Shown here: positions 8,976 to 17,390 of the stretch, one piece after another
Layout of the letters: every line of letters begins with the position of its first letter
Numbering within the stretch: position 1 is the stretch's first letter
Source of the DNA: Bermanella sp047621325
GTDB taxonomy: Bacteria; Pseudomonadota; Gammaproteobacteria; Pseudomonadales; Oceanobacteraceae
Direction of reading: 5' to 3'
DNA length: 64,000 nt
Assembly: GCA_047621325.1 (NCBI GenBank)
Contig: JBLHLT010000008.1
Location: forward strand, 62,001 to 126,000
Notes under the pieces: generated by a model
Seen by the model: only the letters and a program-made list of their open reading frames with translations
The model's database searches: none
Told to the model about the DNA's origin: nothing
Translations under genes and position numbers: made by a program

Positions 8976-9788
8976 CTATTCAAACGTTACGTTATATTTT
9001 TTCAGTAACACCCTTTCTTTCTCCCCTTTGAAAGATAATCGCCCTTCGTCCCAAATTTTGATCAGGTTTTGCCTTATGCTCTTAGGAATACGACTTGAGA
9101 AAATCGGCCTTTCGTGCAATTTTTTTTCTAAACCTGGGCGTACAATTTCAAGCTCCTCATTTAATCCCAACTGATTCAACACATACTGTAAAACGAGATC
9201 ATTATCTACATACAAGTCAACGCGATCATCTATAATCATGCGGAATATTCGATCAATAATATCATCCGAGCCTGCAATCACTTCAATGAATTTAGAATTC
9301 TTTGGGTCATCAAGATAATTTTGATAATCAGCACTCATTGAACTGTAATCCCAACCTGGCCCAGTGGCGACACGTTTATTTTTTATGGATTGAACCCCAT
9401 TATAGCGCCACGAATCATTTCGTCTGACAATAAACGCGCTTGAGTATGCAAATGTTTCCTCACCACCATAAACAAAGCCCTTTTCAGCATGCTTTGAAAA
9501 TAGATATTCAGGCAACATATCGCAAAGCCCTTCCGCCACCATATCCAACCCTCTTGCCAGAGGTACCTCATAATATTCAACTGCATAGCCACTTGAAGCG
9601 TATATGCTTTCTAGCATCTCAATGACAACACCACGAGCTGGCGCTTGTTTTGTAGGAAATATTGTCATTGGTGGCCATTGGTCATAGCAAACCTTTAGCA
9701 CCTTAGCATGACTCAAACTGGCTGTGCACATGGCAAGAATAAAAAGGACTAAACAGGATAGGTGAGCGCTTTTTTGTCTGAAACTCAT
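8976..9788 (-). CDS. Periplasmic solute-binding protein (SBP family 3-like)
   Basis: Predicted exported binding protein. The likely start is the ATG at 9788 (MSFRQKSAHL), giving 270 residues with a signal peptide (LVLFILAMCTASLSHA, cleavage after SHA). The mature part begins VLKVCYDQWPPM, typical of family 3 amino-acid-binding proteins, and carries RGVVIEMLESI. No ABC permease or ATPase is adjacent. Instead its start abuts the stop of a membrane diguanylate cyclase gene in the same operon. A role as ligand-sensing partner of that enzyme is an inference. The ligand is unknown. Confidence 0.8.
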   Translation of the reverse strand: MSFRQKSAHLSCLVLFILAMCTASLSHAKVLKVCYDQWPPMTIFPTKQAPARGVVIEMLESIYASSGYAVEYYEVPLARGLDMVAEGLCDMLPEYLFSKHAEKGFVYGGEETFAYSSAFIVRRNDSWRYNGVQSIKNKRVATGPGWDYSSMSADYQNYLDDPKNSKFIEVIAGSDDIIDRIFRMIIDDRVDLYVDNDLVLQYVLNQLGLNEELEIVRPGLEKKLHERPIFSSRIPKSIRQNLIKIWDEGRLSFKGEKERVLLKKYNVTFE

Positions 9789-9789
9789 T

Positions 9790-11079
9790 TTATTTTTCGA
9801 CACGATCACGACCTTTATCCTTCGCTGCATACAACTTTAAATCAGCGCGTTTAAATAGTTCATCAATTGACTGCTCATTAAAATTCGATGATTCAACCCC
9901 CATACTCACCGTATAACTAATCATTTCACCATCCAACTCCAGTTTCGAACCAGCAATAGACAACCTAATTTTCTCAGCCAACTGAAACGCATCATCAGCC
10001 CCCGTACTAGGAAGAAACAGTGCAAACTCCTCTCCACCAACCCGACCAATAAGATCAGACTTTCTTAAAAGTTTTTGTATCGCATGGCTAAAATGCACTA
10101 GCACCTTGTCACCCGTAAAATGACCATGGGTATCATTAATGACTTTGAAGTTATCTAGATCCATTAAAATAAAAGACACCGGTGTTTTTTGGCGCTGCGA
10201 CAACATCAATAAATGCTGAGCCGTTTCAAAAAAGCTGCCTCGATTTAATATACCTGTCAATGAATCTCGCGTTGCAAGAATTTTGAGCTTTTCGTTCAAG
10301 ACCTGCAGTGCCTCTGTTCGCTTTTCAACAGCATGTTCTAGCCAACTACGCTTAGTTTGTTCATCTTCTAACAATAATGCTCGATTCTTTTCCATGGCAG
10401 TAAGCATTTTATTCATATGATCTTGAAGCTCACTGAGTTCGTTATCATCTACGTTTAATAGATTAATGCGCTTACTAATACTCTGATTCAATTGAACCTC
10501 ATTCACTTGCGACATCAATTCCTTTAGCGGGCTAGCCATATAACGATCAAACGCCCAAACGAATAACCAAAATAAAAGAGATACCTTAATAATGGCAGTA
10601 ATGACAATCAACGAAAAACCAAACCATACTCGATCCAGCACAACGTTTGATGACGAATAAAGAATGAGCGAGCCGAGCACTATTTTTTTATCGCCCAGCA
10701 CCCAAAATAAATCTGATTTAATATCAAAAACTGACAACGGCTGAGACGCAGAAGTATACGATTTTATAGAAACCATATTATTACCATTATGATCTAAAAC
10801 ATCGACACCTTCGATAATGGGCATTTTCACAAGACTAGCAATAAGCACACTCAACTGCTTTTGGTTATACTGCCACAAACTCGTGGAAATGGGATCTCGG
10901 ACGGTTTCCTCCAACTGCCTTAATTCACTCAAGATGGAATCCTGCGTTTTCAAATATTCAGTCAAAACTTGAACGCTCGTAATTAAGCAAGTCACACCAA
11001 GATAGATAGAAAAAATAACACGCATCATCTTCTTAGACAGATTGTTTGGACAAAGAAAGCTCTCAAGCATTAAAAGCAA
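9790..11079 (-). CDS. Membrane-bound diguanylate cyclase (periplasmic sensor, HAMP, GGDEF)
   Basis: Predicted to make cyclic di-GMP from two GTP. The 429 residues contain a membrane helix near 20-40, a periplasmic domain of roughly 110 residues, and a second helix near 155-180. A HAMP-like linker with coiled coil (about 185-265) precedes a GGDEF domain (about 268-429). The active-site motif reads GGEEF, which is catalytically competent. RKSD five residues upstream is the standard inhibitory I-site. The periplasmic domain is not one I recognise. The stop codon abuts the start of the binding-protein gene downstream. Confidence 0.9.
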   Translation of the reverse strand: MLLMLESFLCPNNLSKKMMRVIFSIYLGVTCLITSVQVLTEYLKTQDSILSELRQLEETVRDPISTSLWQYNQKQLSVLIASLVKMPIIEGVDVLDHNGNNMVSIKSYTSASQPLSVFDIKSDLFWVLGDKKIVLGSLILYSSSNVVLDRVWFGFSLIVITAIIKVSLLFWLFVWAFDRYMASPLKELMSQVNEVQLNQSISKRINLLNVDDNELSELQDHMNKMLTAMEKNRALLLEDEQTKRSWLEHAVEKRTEALQVLNEKLKILATRDSLTGILNRGSFFETAQHLLMLSQRQKTPVSFILMDLDNFKVINDTHGHFTGDKVLVHFSHAIQKLLRKSDLIGRVGGEEFALFLPSTGADDAFQLAEKIRLSIAGSKLELDGEMISYTVSMGVESSNFNEQSIDELFKRADLKLYAAKDKGRDRVEK

Positions 11080-11399
11080 CCCCTCCCTAAAAACTCAAGG
11101 CTGGAGTTAAGCTTAGATTACACATGGGCTTTAGGGAATATAACCAGACCAATACAAGATAATTCACTTAAATTACAGGGATTACCACCACACTCCCATA
11201 AAATTTCAGGTTTTAGCACTGTTACTATAGCGTTAAGCTGACTAAAACTAAGCTTATAAACAACTTTTAGATAAGTAAGCGACCAAGATGACAAACGAGT
11301 TCAGAGAGACCGCTTACTTCTAATAGAGGATTAACACCCGCCGCAGCCAAGGCAAGATATAAACTTACGTCTAAACTTGTGACCAAATTGACTTGACCA
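11080..11399. other. Gene-free stretch with one inverted repeat
   Basis: Between the cyclase start and the end of the beta-lactamase gene I see no ORF of credible quality. A perfect 9-bp inverted repeat, AAGTAAGCG (11273-11281) and CGCTTACTT (11311-11319), encloses 29 bases. Otherwise it is A/T-rich sequence that should hold the promoter of the cyclase gene. I found no integron attC core site. Confidence 0.5.
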
Positions 11400-12158
11400 C
11401 TATAGAATGACCTTTAATATCTTTAATGACTCCATAGTAAGCTTTTTGCGAAGCGCTAAATCCGATTCATTATTCACTTCAATATGAGTAGAAAAAAACC
11501 AAACTTGATTATCCGTCAATACATAACCCACGAACCAACCATCCTTCCCTGACCAACCTGTTTTTGACCAAACTTTATAAGTCTCATTCTCTTCTGACAG
11601 CATGATATTTTTTAGGGCTTTAATATGGCTATTTTTAACCGGCAATTCTTCAGCATAAACCTTACGTAGAAATTTAATTTGGTCATAAACCGAAACCCTT
11701 AAATCGCCATCTAACCAAAATCGAGTAATATCACTGCCCGTCAAATAATTTCCATAATTGAATTTACGCAGATACTCGTGATATTTTTCATGGCTTATTT
11801 GTCTTGCATAAAATTGATAGCACCATACACATGAGTATTGAAAGGCGCTTTCAAGCGTTTGATTTTTATTCCATGGTGCATATTCCCGCTTTTTACCGTC
11901 CCATTTGATAATGTCTGATTTGCCTTTAATCAGACCCTCTTCCAATATAATAAGTGTATTAGGAATCTTAAATGTCGAAGCAGGTACAAAACTATCTTTA
12001 TCATTAACGTTATATTGATACTTGATCACCCCATCACCTGACTCAATCAGTATTGACCCTGTAATGCCACTTGATTTAAAAAGCGTTTCAAGCTGAGCCT
12101 CTTCTGCAGATAGGCAACCAGAAATCATTAGTAACATAATAATTCTTAAAGCAGTCAT
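11400..12158 (-). CDS. Class D (OXA-type) serine beta-lactamase, predicted lipoprotein
   Basis: Predicted to hydrolyse beta-lactams in the periplasm. In the longer frame from 12197, the class D motifs are in order: STFK (Ser74, Lys77, the lysine normally carboxylated), S-x-V as SCV (122-124), YGN (148-150), the conserved Trp in FWLDG (161) and KTG (212-214). I prefer the ATG at 12158 because the hydrophobic leader then starts cleanly (MTALRIIMLLMISGC). ISGC is a lipobox, so the enzyme may be lipid-anchored. The segment looks A/T-richer than the next gene. The substrate range cannot be read from sequence. Confidence 0.93.
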   Translation of the reverse strand: MTALRIIMLLMISGCLSAEEAQLETLFKSSGITGSILIESGDGVIKYQYNVNDKDSFVPASTFKIPNTLIILEEGLIKGKSDIIKWDGKKREYAPWNKNQTLESAFQYSCVWCYQFYARQISHEKYHEYLRKFNYGNYLTGSDITRFWLDGDLRVSVYDQIKFLRKVYAEELPVKNSHIKALKNIMLSEENETYKVWSKTGWSGKDGWFVGYVLTDNQVWFFSTHIEVNNESDLALRKKLTMESLKILKVIL

Positions 12159-12257
12159 TGATTTCTCTATATTAAATACGTTCAAACTAGTCATCAAATA
12201 AGCTAAATGTTAGCGATGACACGATTTTTAAAACTTACATTTTCTGTCATTAAATAA

Positions 12258-12978
12258 TTAGCGTGGCAACTTGCGAATTGAAGAAACGCCATCCTCGAAC
12301 GGCACATGTCGCCTGTGAAACGTTTCACCTTCAACGTATGCAGGCGCGCTGATCCTGTCCATTCTAAAATGACGAAAATCGTTGCGTGCAGGATCCCAAG
12401 CCACCAAATACCACAGTGGTGGCAAAATCAACATGGCTTGCGGCTCAACATCTCGGTTAGTTACAACCCCTTTTACGTCACGGTACTCAAAGCGTAGATG
12501 TAGTCTTTGCAAAAAAGCCATCTCGAAGGCGGGCAACAGGTCTGGGGCCATCGCGCCCATATCGGATATATCCACTTGCGGTGCCAGTTTCCCTACATAT
12601 AAGCAATCCAGAAAACGGCGTAGGTCACGTACTTTATCGGATGGCAATGCTTTCTCTATTTTGGCAAGCCCTGCATCTGCAAGCCCTGCAAACGGTAGGT
12701 TTCCAGCGGCGCGCATCGATGCAACACTAATGAGAAGCGCAAACACTTCGGCGACCGAAAGTCGCGCCGTGGTCTGCACTGATTGCGGATCAAGTTGCAG
12801 TCCCCCCCCCGCGCCCGGGTTCTGAATAAATCACAAAACCTTCATCGCGCAGCGCACTAATATCACGTAATACGGTACGCCTAGATGCACCAACCTCCTC
12901 CGCCAAGTCAGCGATTGTCGATGTACCATTGCGGCGAAGGCTACGCACAATGGCGTCTTGTCGTAGGCGAACATTCAT
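12258..12978 (-). pseudogene. YafY-type HTH/WYL transcriptional regulator, frameshifted at a G9 tract
   Basis: A regulator read in two frames. The first part (12978 to about 12790) is a DeoR-like winged helix: LRQDAIVRSLRRNGTSTIADLAEEVG, then RRTVLRDISALRDEGF, ending RGGGTAT and a stop. The second part (to 12258) is the WYL effector domain (LRFEYRDVKG, PLWYLVAWD, RHFRMDRI). The break lies in nine consecutive G. With eight, the frame reads on as RGGGLQLDPQSVQTTARLS and gives one protein of about 240 residues. The cause could be slipped-strand phase variation, a fixed mutation or a sequencing error. The gene looks more G+C-rich than its neighbours. Confidence 0.85.
12802..12810. repeat. Homopolymer of nine C (G on the coding strand) that sets the regulator's frame
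   Basis: Nine C in a row on the plus strand, inside the YafY-type regulator between its HTH and WYL domains. Removing one base restores the full-length frame. Tracts of this length are prone to replication slippage and to base-calling error. Confidence 0.9.
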
Positions 12979-12996
12979 TTTTTAAGCTTATCATTC

Positions 12997-13021
12997 AATG
13001 GTGCCAGTATTTGGCACCATT
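12997..13021. promoter_or_regulatory. 25-bp palindrome, candidate operator between the regulator and hydrolase genes
   Basis: Perfect 10-bp arms AATGGTGCCA (12997-13006) and TGGCACCATT (13012-13021) flank 5 bases. It lies 19 bases upstream of the regulator's ATG and about 140 bases upstream of the divergent hydrolase. A symmetric dimer site in a short divergent gap next to a regulator gene is the usual picture of an autoregulated operator. Confidence 0.65.
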
Positions 13022-13162
13022 ACGTTATATAAATTATCTGCCCATGTCAGCAAAGAGATTGCGAAGTTACAACGCACACTGGCAAATGTTTAAGGCAAGA
13101 AAACGTGCTAGCTAAAACAAAGGCACCGCATGGTCATCCCAAACAGATACAGGAAAAAGACA

Positions 13163-14107
13163 ATGTTTAATCCAACTGATTTTCCCAAGCCCAATCTTAT
13201 TTCAGTCAACGGCGTGGCACTCGAAGTATTCGAAGCCGGCCAGCAGAATGCAGGCAACCCTATTGTGCTATGCCATGGCTGGCCAGAACATGCTTTTTCT
13301 TGGCGCTACCAAATCCCTGCTCTCGCAGCCGCTGGCTACCACGTCATCGCCCCAAACCAACGGGGGTATGGCAATTCATCGCACCCGCAAGAGGTAACCG
13401 CCTATGATATTGAACAATTATCAGGTGACCTTATCGCGCTTCTCGACCATTACGGATACGAAGATGCGACCTTTGTCGGCCATGACTGGGGAGCTAATGT
13501 TATTTGGGGCTTAGCCTTATTACACCCAAAACGGGTCAATAAAATAATCAATATGGCCTTACCCTACCAAGCTCGCACCGAAAAACCGTGGATCGAATTC
13601 ATGGAGGAGTTTCTTGGCGACGACTATTACTTTGTCCACTTCAATCGACAGCCCGGCGTTGCGGATGCCGTGTTAGATAAAAATACCGCGCAGTTCCTTC
13701 GCAATATGTTCCGCAAGAATACCCCAACTGCGTTACCAGAGCCTGGCATGATGATGATCAAGCTCGCCCAAGCAGAAACACCACTCGGTGAGGCGATAAT
13801 GAGTGACGAAGAGCTGGATGTTTTTGCATCTTCTTTCAAATCATCAGGGTTCACTGGCAGCATAAACTGGTACAGAAATATTGACCGCAACTGGCATTTA
13901 TTAGCGCACGTGAATCCGATCATCCAACAACCTACACTCATGATCTATGGCGATCGCGATGCCATCCCAAAATCTGAAAACCTAACAGAGTTCGTACCTA
14001 ACGTGGAGGTGATCAATTTAGATTGCGGCCATTGGATCCAACAAGAAAAGCCAAAAGAAACAAACCAAGTGATTTTAAACTGGTTAAAACAACAAAATAA
14101 CGCATAA
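13163..14107 (+). CDS. Alpha/beta hydrolase, epoxide-hydrolase-like
   Basis: Predicted soluble epoxide hydrolase of about 314 residues. I choose the ATG at 13163 (MFNPTDFPKPNL) because AGGAAAAAG lies just upstream. The oxyanion-hole motif is HGWPEHAFSWR. The nucleophile is the Asp of GHDWG, where esterases have Ser. The acid is in YGDRDAIP and the catalytic His in DCGHWIQQEKP. A cap-domain Tyr in SINWYRN fits the epoxide-opening tyrosine. Together these favour epoxide hydrolase over haloalkane dehalogenase. It is divergent from the frameshifted WYL regulator with a palindrome between, so it is the likely target of that regulator. Confidence 0.87.
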   Translation: MFNPTDFPKPNLISVNGVALEVFEAGQQNAGNPIVLCHGWPEHAFSWRYQIPALAAAGYHVIAPNQRGYGNSSHPQEVTAYDIEQLSGDLIALLDHYGYEDATFVGHDWGANVIWGLALLHPKRVNKIINMALPYQARTEKPWIEFMEEFLGDDYYFVHFNRQPGVADAVLDKNTAQFLRNMFRKNTPTALPEPGMMMIKLAQAETPLGEAIMSDEELDVFASSFKSSGFTGSINWYRNIDRNWHLLAHVNPIIQQPTLMIYGDRDAIPKSENLTEFVPNVEVINLDCGHWIQQEKPKETNQVILNWLKQQNNA

Positions 14108-14184
14108 ATCCAAACGAGTCTTCGAAAGTATAAATAACGCTTCCGCAAAGGCCGTAGGGTAAAAATATACAACCGCAATACAGG

Positions 14185-14228
14185 TTTACCGCTAGGAAGT
14201 AAAAAGCAATGCAAAAAACAGCGGTAAA
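14185..14228. other. Inverted repeat in the leader of the YdeI-like gene
   Basis: TTTACCGCT (14185-14193) and AGCGGTAAA (14220-14228) are perfect 9-bp arms around 26 bases. They end about 14 bases before the next ATG, so a leader hairpin or operator is possible. There is no other evidence. Confidence 0.35.
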
Positions 14229-14242
14229 AAGGAAATTAAAAA

Positions 14243-14812
14243 ATGACAGATGTTATGTTTTTCAAAAACCAATCCGCGTTTAGCGACTGGCTAAACGCTC
14301 ATCATACTGACACCAATGAACTTTGGCTTGGCTATTACAAAAAAGGCACCAAGCGTGAAACCATTACATGGCCTGCATCAGTCGACACTGCCCTTCGCTT
14401 TGGCTGGATTGACGGCATACGAAAAAAAATTGATCAAGAAAGCTATAAAATTCGTTTTACGCCACGCAAAATAAACAGTGTATGGAGCGCTGTAAACGTA
14501 AATAAAGTGAAAACACTCATACTACTTGGCAACATGAAGCCAGAGGGTATGCACGTCTTTAATAAGAGAACCGATACACAAGGCTACTCTTGTGAACAAA
14601 GGAATATACCACTTGCCACAAAGTATGAAGAGCAGATCAAAGCAAACCAATCAGCTTGGTTATTTTTTACTAAGTTAGCACCATCCTACAAAAGAGACTC
14701 AATCTGGTGGGTAATGAGTGCCAAGAAAAAAGAAACACAATTAAAAAGACTCGGTGTATTGATTACGTCATCTGAAGCTGGGCTAAAAATACCGATGTTG
14801 CGAAAGAAATAA
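14243..14812 (+). CDS. YdeI/OmpD-associated family protein
   Basis: A 189-residue cytoplasmic protein of the YdeI/OmdA family (bacteriocin-protection or OmpD-associated proteins), whose biochemical role is not settled. Recognisable segments are LWLGYYKKGTKRETITWPASVDTALRFGWIDG, given here as its pieces LWLGYYKKGT, SVDTALRFGWIDG and IRFTPRKINSVWSAVN, and the tail SYKRDSIWWVMSAKKKETQLKRL. AAGGAAATTAAAAA precedes the ATG. It closes the accessory-looking segment that starts with the beta-lactamase. No operon partner is evident. Confidence 0.85.
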   Translation: MTDVMFFKNQSAFSDWLNAHHTDTNELWLGYYKKGTKRETITWPASVDTALRFGWIDGIRKKIDQESYKIRFTPRKINSVWSAVNVNKVKTLILLGNMKPEGMHVFNKRTDTQGYSCEQRNIPLATKYEEQIKANQSAWLFFTKLAPSYKRDSIWWVMSAKKKETQLKRLGVLITSSEAGLKIPMLRKK

Positions 14813-14954
14813 CAATGACAGTATTCGTTGAGATCACGCCGTATGTGGATGAGGGATTTCGTAAAATTTGAGTGGCATGTGATCTTTAGTATGAGTTCGT
14901 TATATCAAAAAAACCTATTTAACATAGGTCGGGCGCGGGACACCCCCCTACAGG

Positions 14955-16115
14955 TTATTGTAGTTTATTTTCTTTATTCACCCACAACCACGCCACTAAC
15001 GCACCAAGCAATGCACTGTACCCTGCCCACTCGAACATGGTAACACCCATGTCTTGCATCCAAACCAAACCTGAAACATAAGCCCCTAATGCACCACCTG
15101 CTCCGTAAGTTAAACTTGAGAATAAGGCCTGACCTTGCCCCTGGTGCTTGCCTTTAAAATACAAATGAATGTAATGCATAGCAACCGCGTGCATCGCGCC
15201 AAAAGTAACCGCATGCAGCAATTGGACTAACGCTAACAACCATAAGGTTTCCACATAATGGGCGGTAACAATCCAGCGCAAACCGCCCAACAATAAACTC
15301 ATCACCAATACGGTTTTATGATCAACTTTGGCAAAAATACGATGTGCGATTAAAAAGACGATCACTTCTGCAATCACACCCAATGCCCACAAAAAACCAA
15401 TCATGCTTTTGCTGTAACCAAACTGCTCTAGGTACAAACTGAAAAAGGTGTAATAAGCACCGTGACTCACTTGGTTTAAAAAAGATGCCAATAAAAACGC
15501 TACGACCGTGGGCTTTAAAATTAACGACAAAAAACCTTCTGTACTTTCATGCTCATGAGTTAACTCACGCCCCTTCACCAACGTACTACTAAAAAATATA
15601 GCGGCTAAAAGCACCAGCATGAAAACCGGTAAGAAACTCACACTAATATAATCGAACGCCCAACCTAACAAGGCAACAAAAATAATAAATCCAATTGAGC
15701 CCCAAGTGCGAATTTTGGAATATTGATCTGTTTGATCTTGCAAATAATTCAGCGTTACCACTTCAAATTGCGGCAACACCGCCGCCCAAAAGAAACCGTA
15801 ACCAATCATAATAAGTGCCATCCAAAGAAAAGACTGCACCCAAAAAATATTTAAAAATATACAAAAACAAATCGCACAACCAATGCGTAATAACGGCATA
15901 CGCTGACCAGTGTAATCCCCCAGCACACCCCACACATTTGGAGCTAAAATACGCACCAAACCAAATAAGGCCATTAACTCGCCAATTTCTTGCGCGCTAA
16001 AGCCTTTATCATCAAGGAATAAACCCCAATAAGGTGAAATACAGCCTAATAAAGCAAAGTAGAAAAAATAAAACGAGGATAAGCGCCAGTAAGGCACGGA
16101 AGTATTAACAGACAT
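14955..16115 (-). CDS. MFS transporter (HcaT / PPP-like family)
   Basis: A 386-residue major-facilitator protein with about 12 membrane helices. It belongs to the MFS_1-like group that includes the phenylpropionate transporter HcaT, judging from RLSSFYFFYFALLGCISPYWGLFLDD (seen as RLSSFYFFYFALLGC then PYWGLFLDD), GVLGDYTGQR, and SYGAGGALGAYVSG-like late helices. The substrate is unknown. It lies downstream of aroC on the same strand across a 145-base gap with a REP pair. The order prmB-aroC-MFS is also found in Pseudomonas, so an old association with aromatic metabolism is possible but unproven. Confidence 0.85.
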   Translation of the reverse strand: MSVNTSVPYWRLSSFYFFYFALLGCISPYWGLFLDDKGFSAQEIGELMALFGLVRILAPNVWGVLGDYTGQRMPLLRIGCAICFCIFLNIFWVQSFLWMALIMIGYGFFWAAVLPQFEVVTLNYLQDQTDQYSKIRTWGSIGFIIFVALLGWAFDYISVSFLPVFMLVLLAAIFFSSTLVKGRELTHEHESTEGFLSLILKPTVVAFLLASFLNQVSHGAYYTFFSLYLEQFGYSKSMIGFLWALGVIAEVIVFLIAHRIFAKVDHKTVLVMSLLLGGLRWIVTAHYVETLWLLALVQLLHAVTFGAMHAVAMHYIHLYFKGKHQGQGQALFSSLTYGAGGALGAYVSGLVWMQDMGVTMFEWAGYSALLGALVAWLWVNKENKLQ

Positions 16116-16179
16116 GAATCAATACAAAAGAATTAAAACAATAAAAGTAATCAACCATAATCAACTCACTTAAAACAAC

Positions 16180-16244
16180 TGTGGGAGGGCGCTTGCGCGC
16201 GATTCAGTATTTAAACTTACATCGCGCGCAAGCGCCCTCCCACA
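16180..16244. repeat. REP-like inverted pair between aroC and the MFS gene
   Basis: Perfect 23-bp arms (16180-16202 and 16222-16244) start TGTGGGAGGGCGCTTGCGCG and are separated by 19 A/T-rich bases. The GTGGGAG...CTTG...C pattern is that of Pseudomonas REP sequences arranged tail to tail. The G+C-rich arms stand out from the surroundings. It may also act as a transcription terminator or mRNA-stabilising hairpin between the two minus-strand genes. Confidence 0.85.
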
Positions 16245-16260
16245 ATTTTAGCTCAATCAA

Positions 16261-17355
16261 TTACGCTTGTGATGGAATCACTGGCGTTGTACAAATCACA
16301 TCGGCATTTTGCCCACGGTGGCGCAGATAATGATCCGCCAGCACAATGGCCATCATCGCTTCGGCGATTGGCGTTGCTCGAATCCCCACACACGGATCAT
16401 GACGACCCTTGGTGATTAATTCGGTCTGCTCGCCATTCACATCAATGGTTTTACCCGGCACGGTAATACTTGAGGTCGGCTTAAGTGCGATGTGCGCAAT
16501 AATATCTTGGCCAGAGCTGATACCACCTAATACACCACCAGAATGATTCGACAAATAACCAGCAGGTGTCATTTCATCGCGATGCTCTGAGCCTTTTTGC
16601 TCTATTACATCAAAACCATCACCTAATTCAACGCCTTTAACGGCATTAATGCTCATTAAGGCATGAGCAAGGTCTGCATCTAAACGATCAAAGACTGGCT
16701 CGCCTAAACCCGGCTTAACACCCGTTGCCACTACGGTGATTTTGGCACCGATGGAATCCCCTTCTTTACGCAGGGCATTCATATAGGCTTCCATTTCTGG
16801 CACTTTATCTACGTCAGGGCAGAAAAATGGGTTTTGACGCACTTGCGCCCAATCAAATTTTTCCGCTTTTACTGGGCCAAGCTGAGATAAATAACCACGT
16901 ACTTCAATGCCTTTAGACAATAGGAATTTTTTCGCAATGGCACCAGCAGCAACACGCATGGCGGTTTCGCGCGCACTTGAGCGACCACCACCACGGTAAT
17001 CACGGAAGCCATATTTTTGCGTATAGCCATAATCCGCATGGGCTGGGCGGAATTTTTGCGAGATATCGCCGTAATCTTTTGAACGTTGATCAGTATTTTC
17101 GATGATCATACCAATGGGCGTACCCGTGGTTTTACCCTCGAAAATACCCGACATGATCTTAACTTGATCCGGCTCGCGACGCTGAGTGGTGAACTTAGAC
17201 GTACCCGGCTTGCGCAGATCTAGCTCAACTTGAATCTCTTCTTCTGTGATTTCGATGCCCGGCGGGCAACCATCAAGAATACAGCCTAACGCCACACCAT
17301 GGCTTTCGCCAAACGTGGTGACGGTGAATAATTTACCGAATGAATTACCAGACAT
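16261..17355 (-). CDS. aroC: Chorismate synthase
   Basis: Last step of the shikimate pathway, turning 5-enolpyruvylshikimate 3-phosphate into chorismate using reduced FMN. The 364 residues begin MSGNSFGKLFTVTTFGESHG, the family signature with its conserved His. They continue with RKPGTSKFTTQRREPD, and then DYRGGGRSSARETAMRVAAGA. SGGVLGGISSG is near the C-terminal part. Length is standard. It follows prmB by 35 bases on the same strand and is probably co-transcribed with it. Confidence 0.99.
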   Translation of the reverse strand: MSGNSFGKLFTVTTFGESHGVALGCILDGCPPGIEITEEEIQVELDLRKPGTSKFTTQRREPDQVKIMSGIFEGKTTGTPIGMIIENTDQRSKDYGDISQKFRPAHADYGYTQKYGFRDYRGGGRSSARETAMRVAAGAIAKKFLLSKGIEVRGYLSQLGPVKAEKFDWAQVRQNPFFCPDVDKVPEMEAYMNALRKEGDSIGAKITVVATGVKPGLGEPVFDRLDADLAHALMSINAVKGVELGDGFDVIEQKGSEHRDEMTPAGYLSNHSGGVLGGISSGQDIIAHIALKPTSSITVPGKTIDVNGEQTELITKGRHDPCVGIRATPIAEAMMAIVLADHYLRHRGQNADVICTTPVIPSQA

Positions 17356-17390
17356 AAGTAAACTGCTTATTAACTAAAAAATTGGACACA

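Noticed and set aside
12382..12825. 147-codon plus-strand frame opposite the WYL regulator
   Set aside because: It is the shadow of a G+C-rich coding region. The minus strand carries clear HTH and WYL motifs.
11273..14228. Integron cassette array around the beta-lactamase and YdeI-like genes
   Set aside because: The inverted repeats found (11273-11319, 14185-14228) lack GTTRRRY core sites and no integrase is present.
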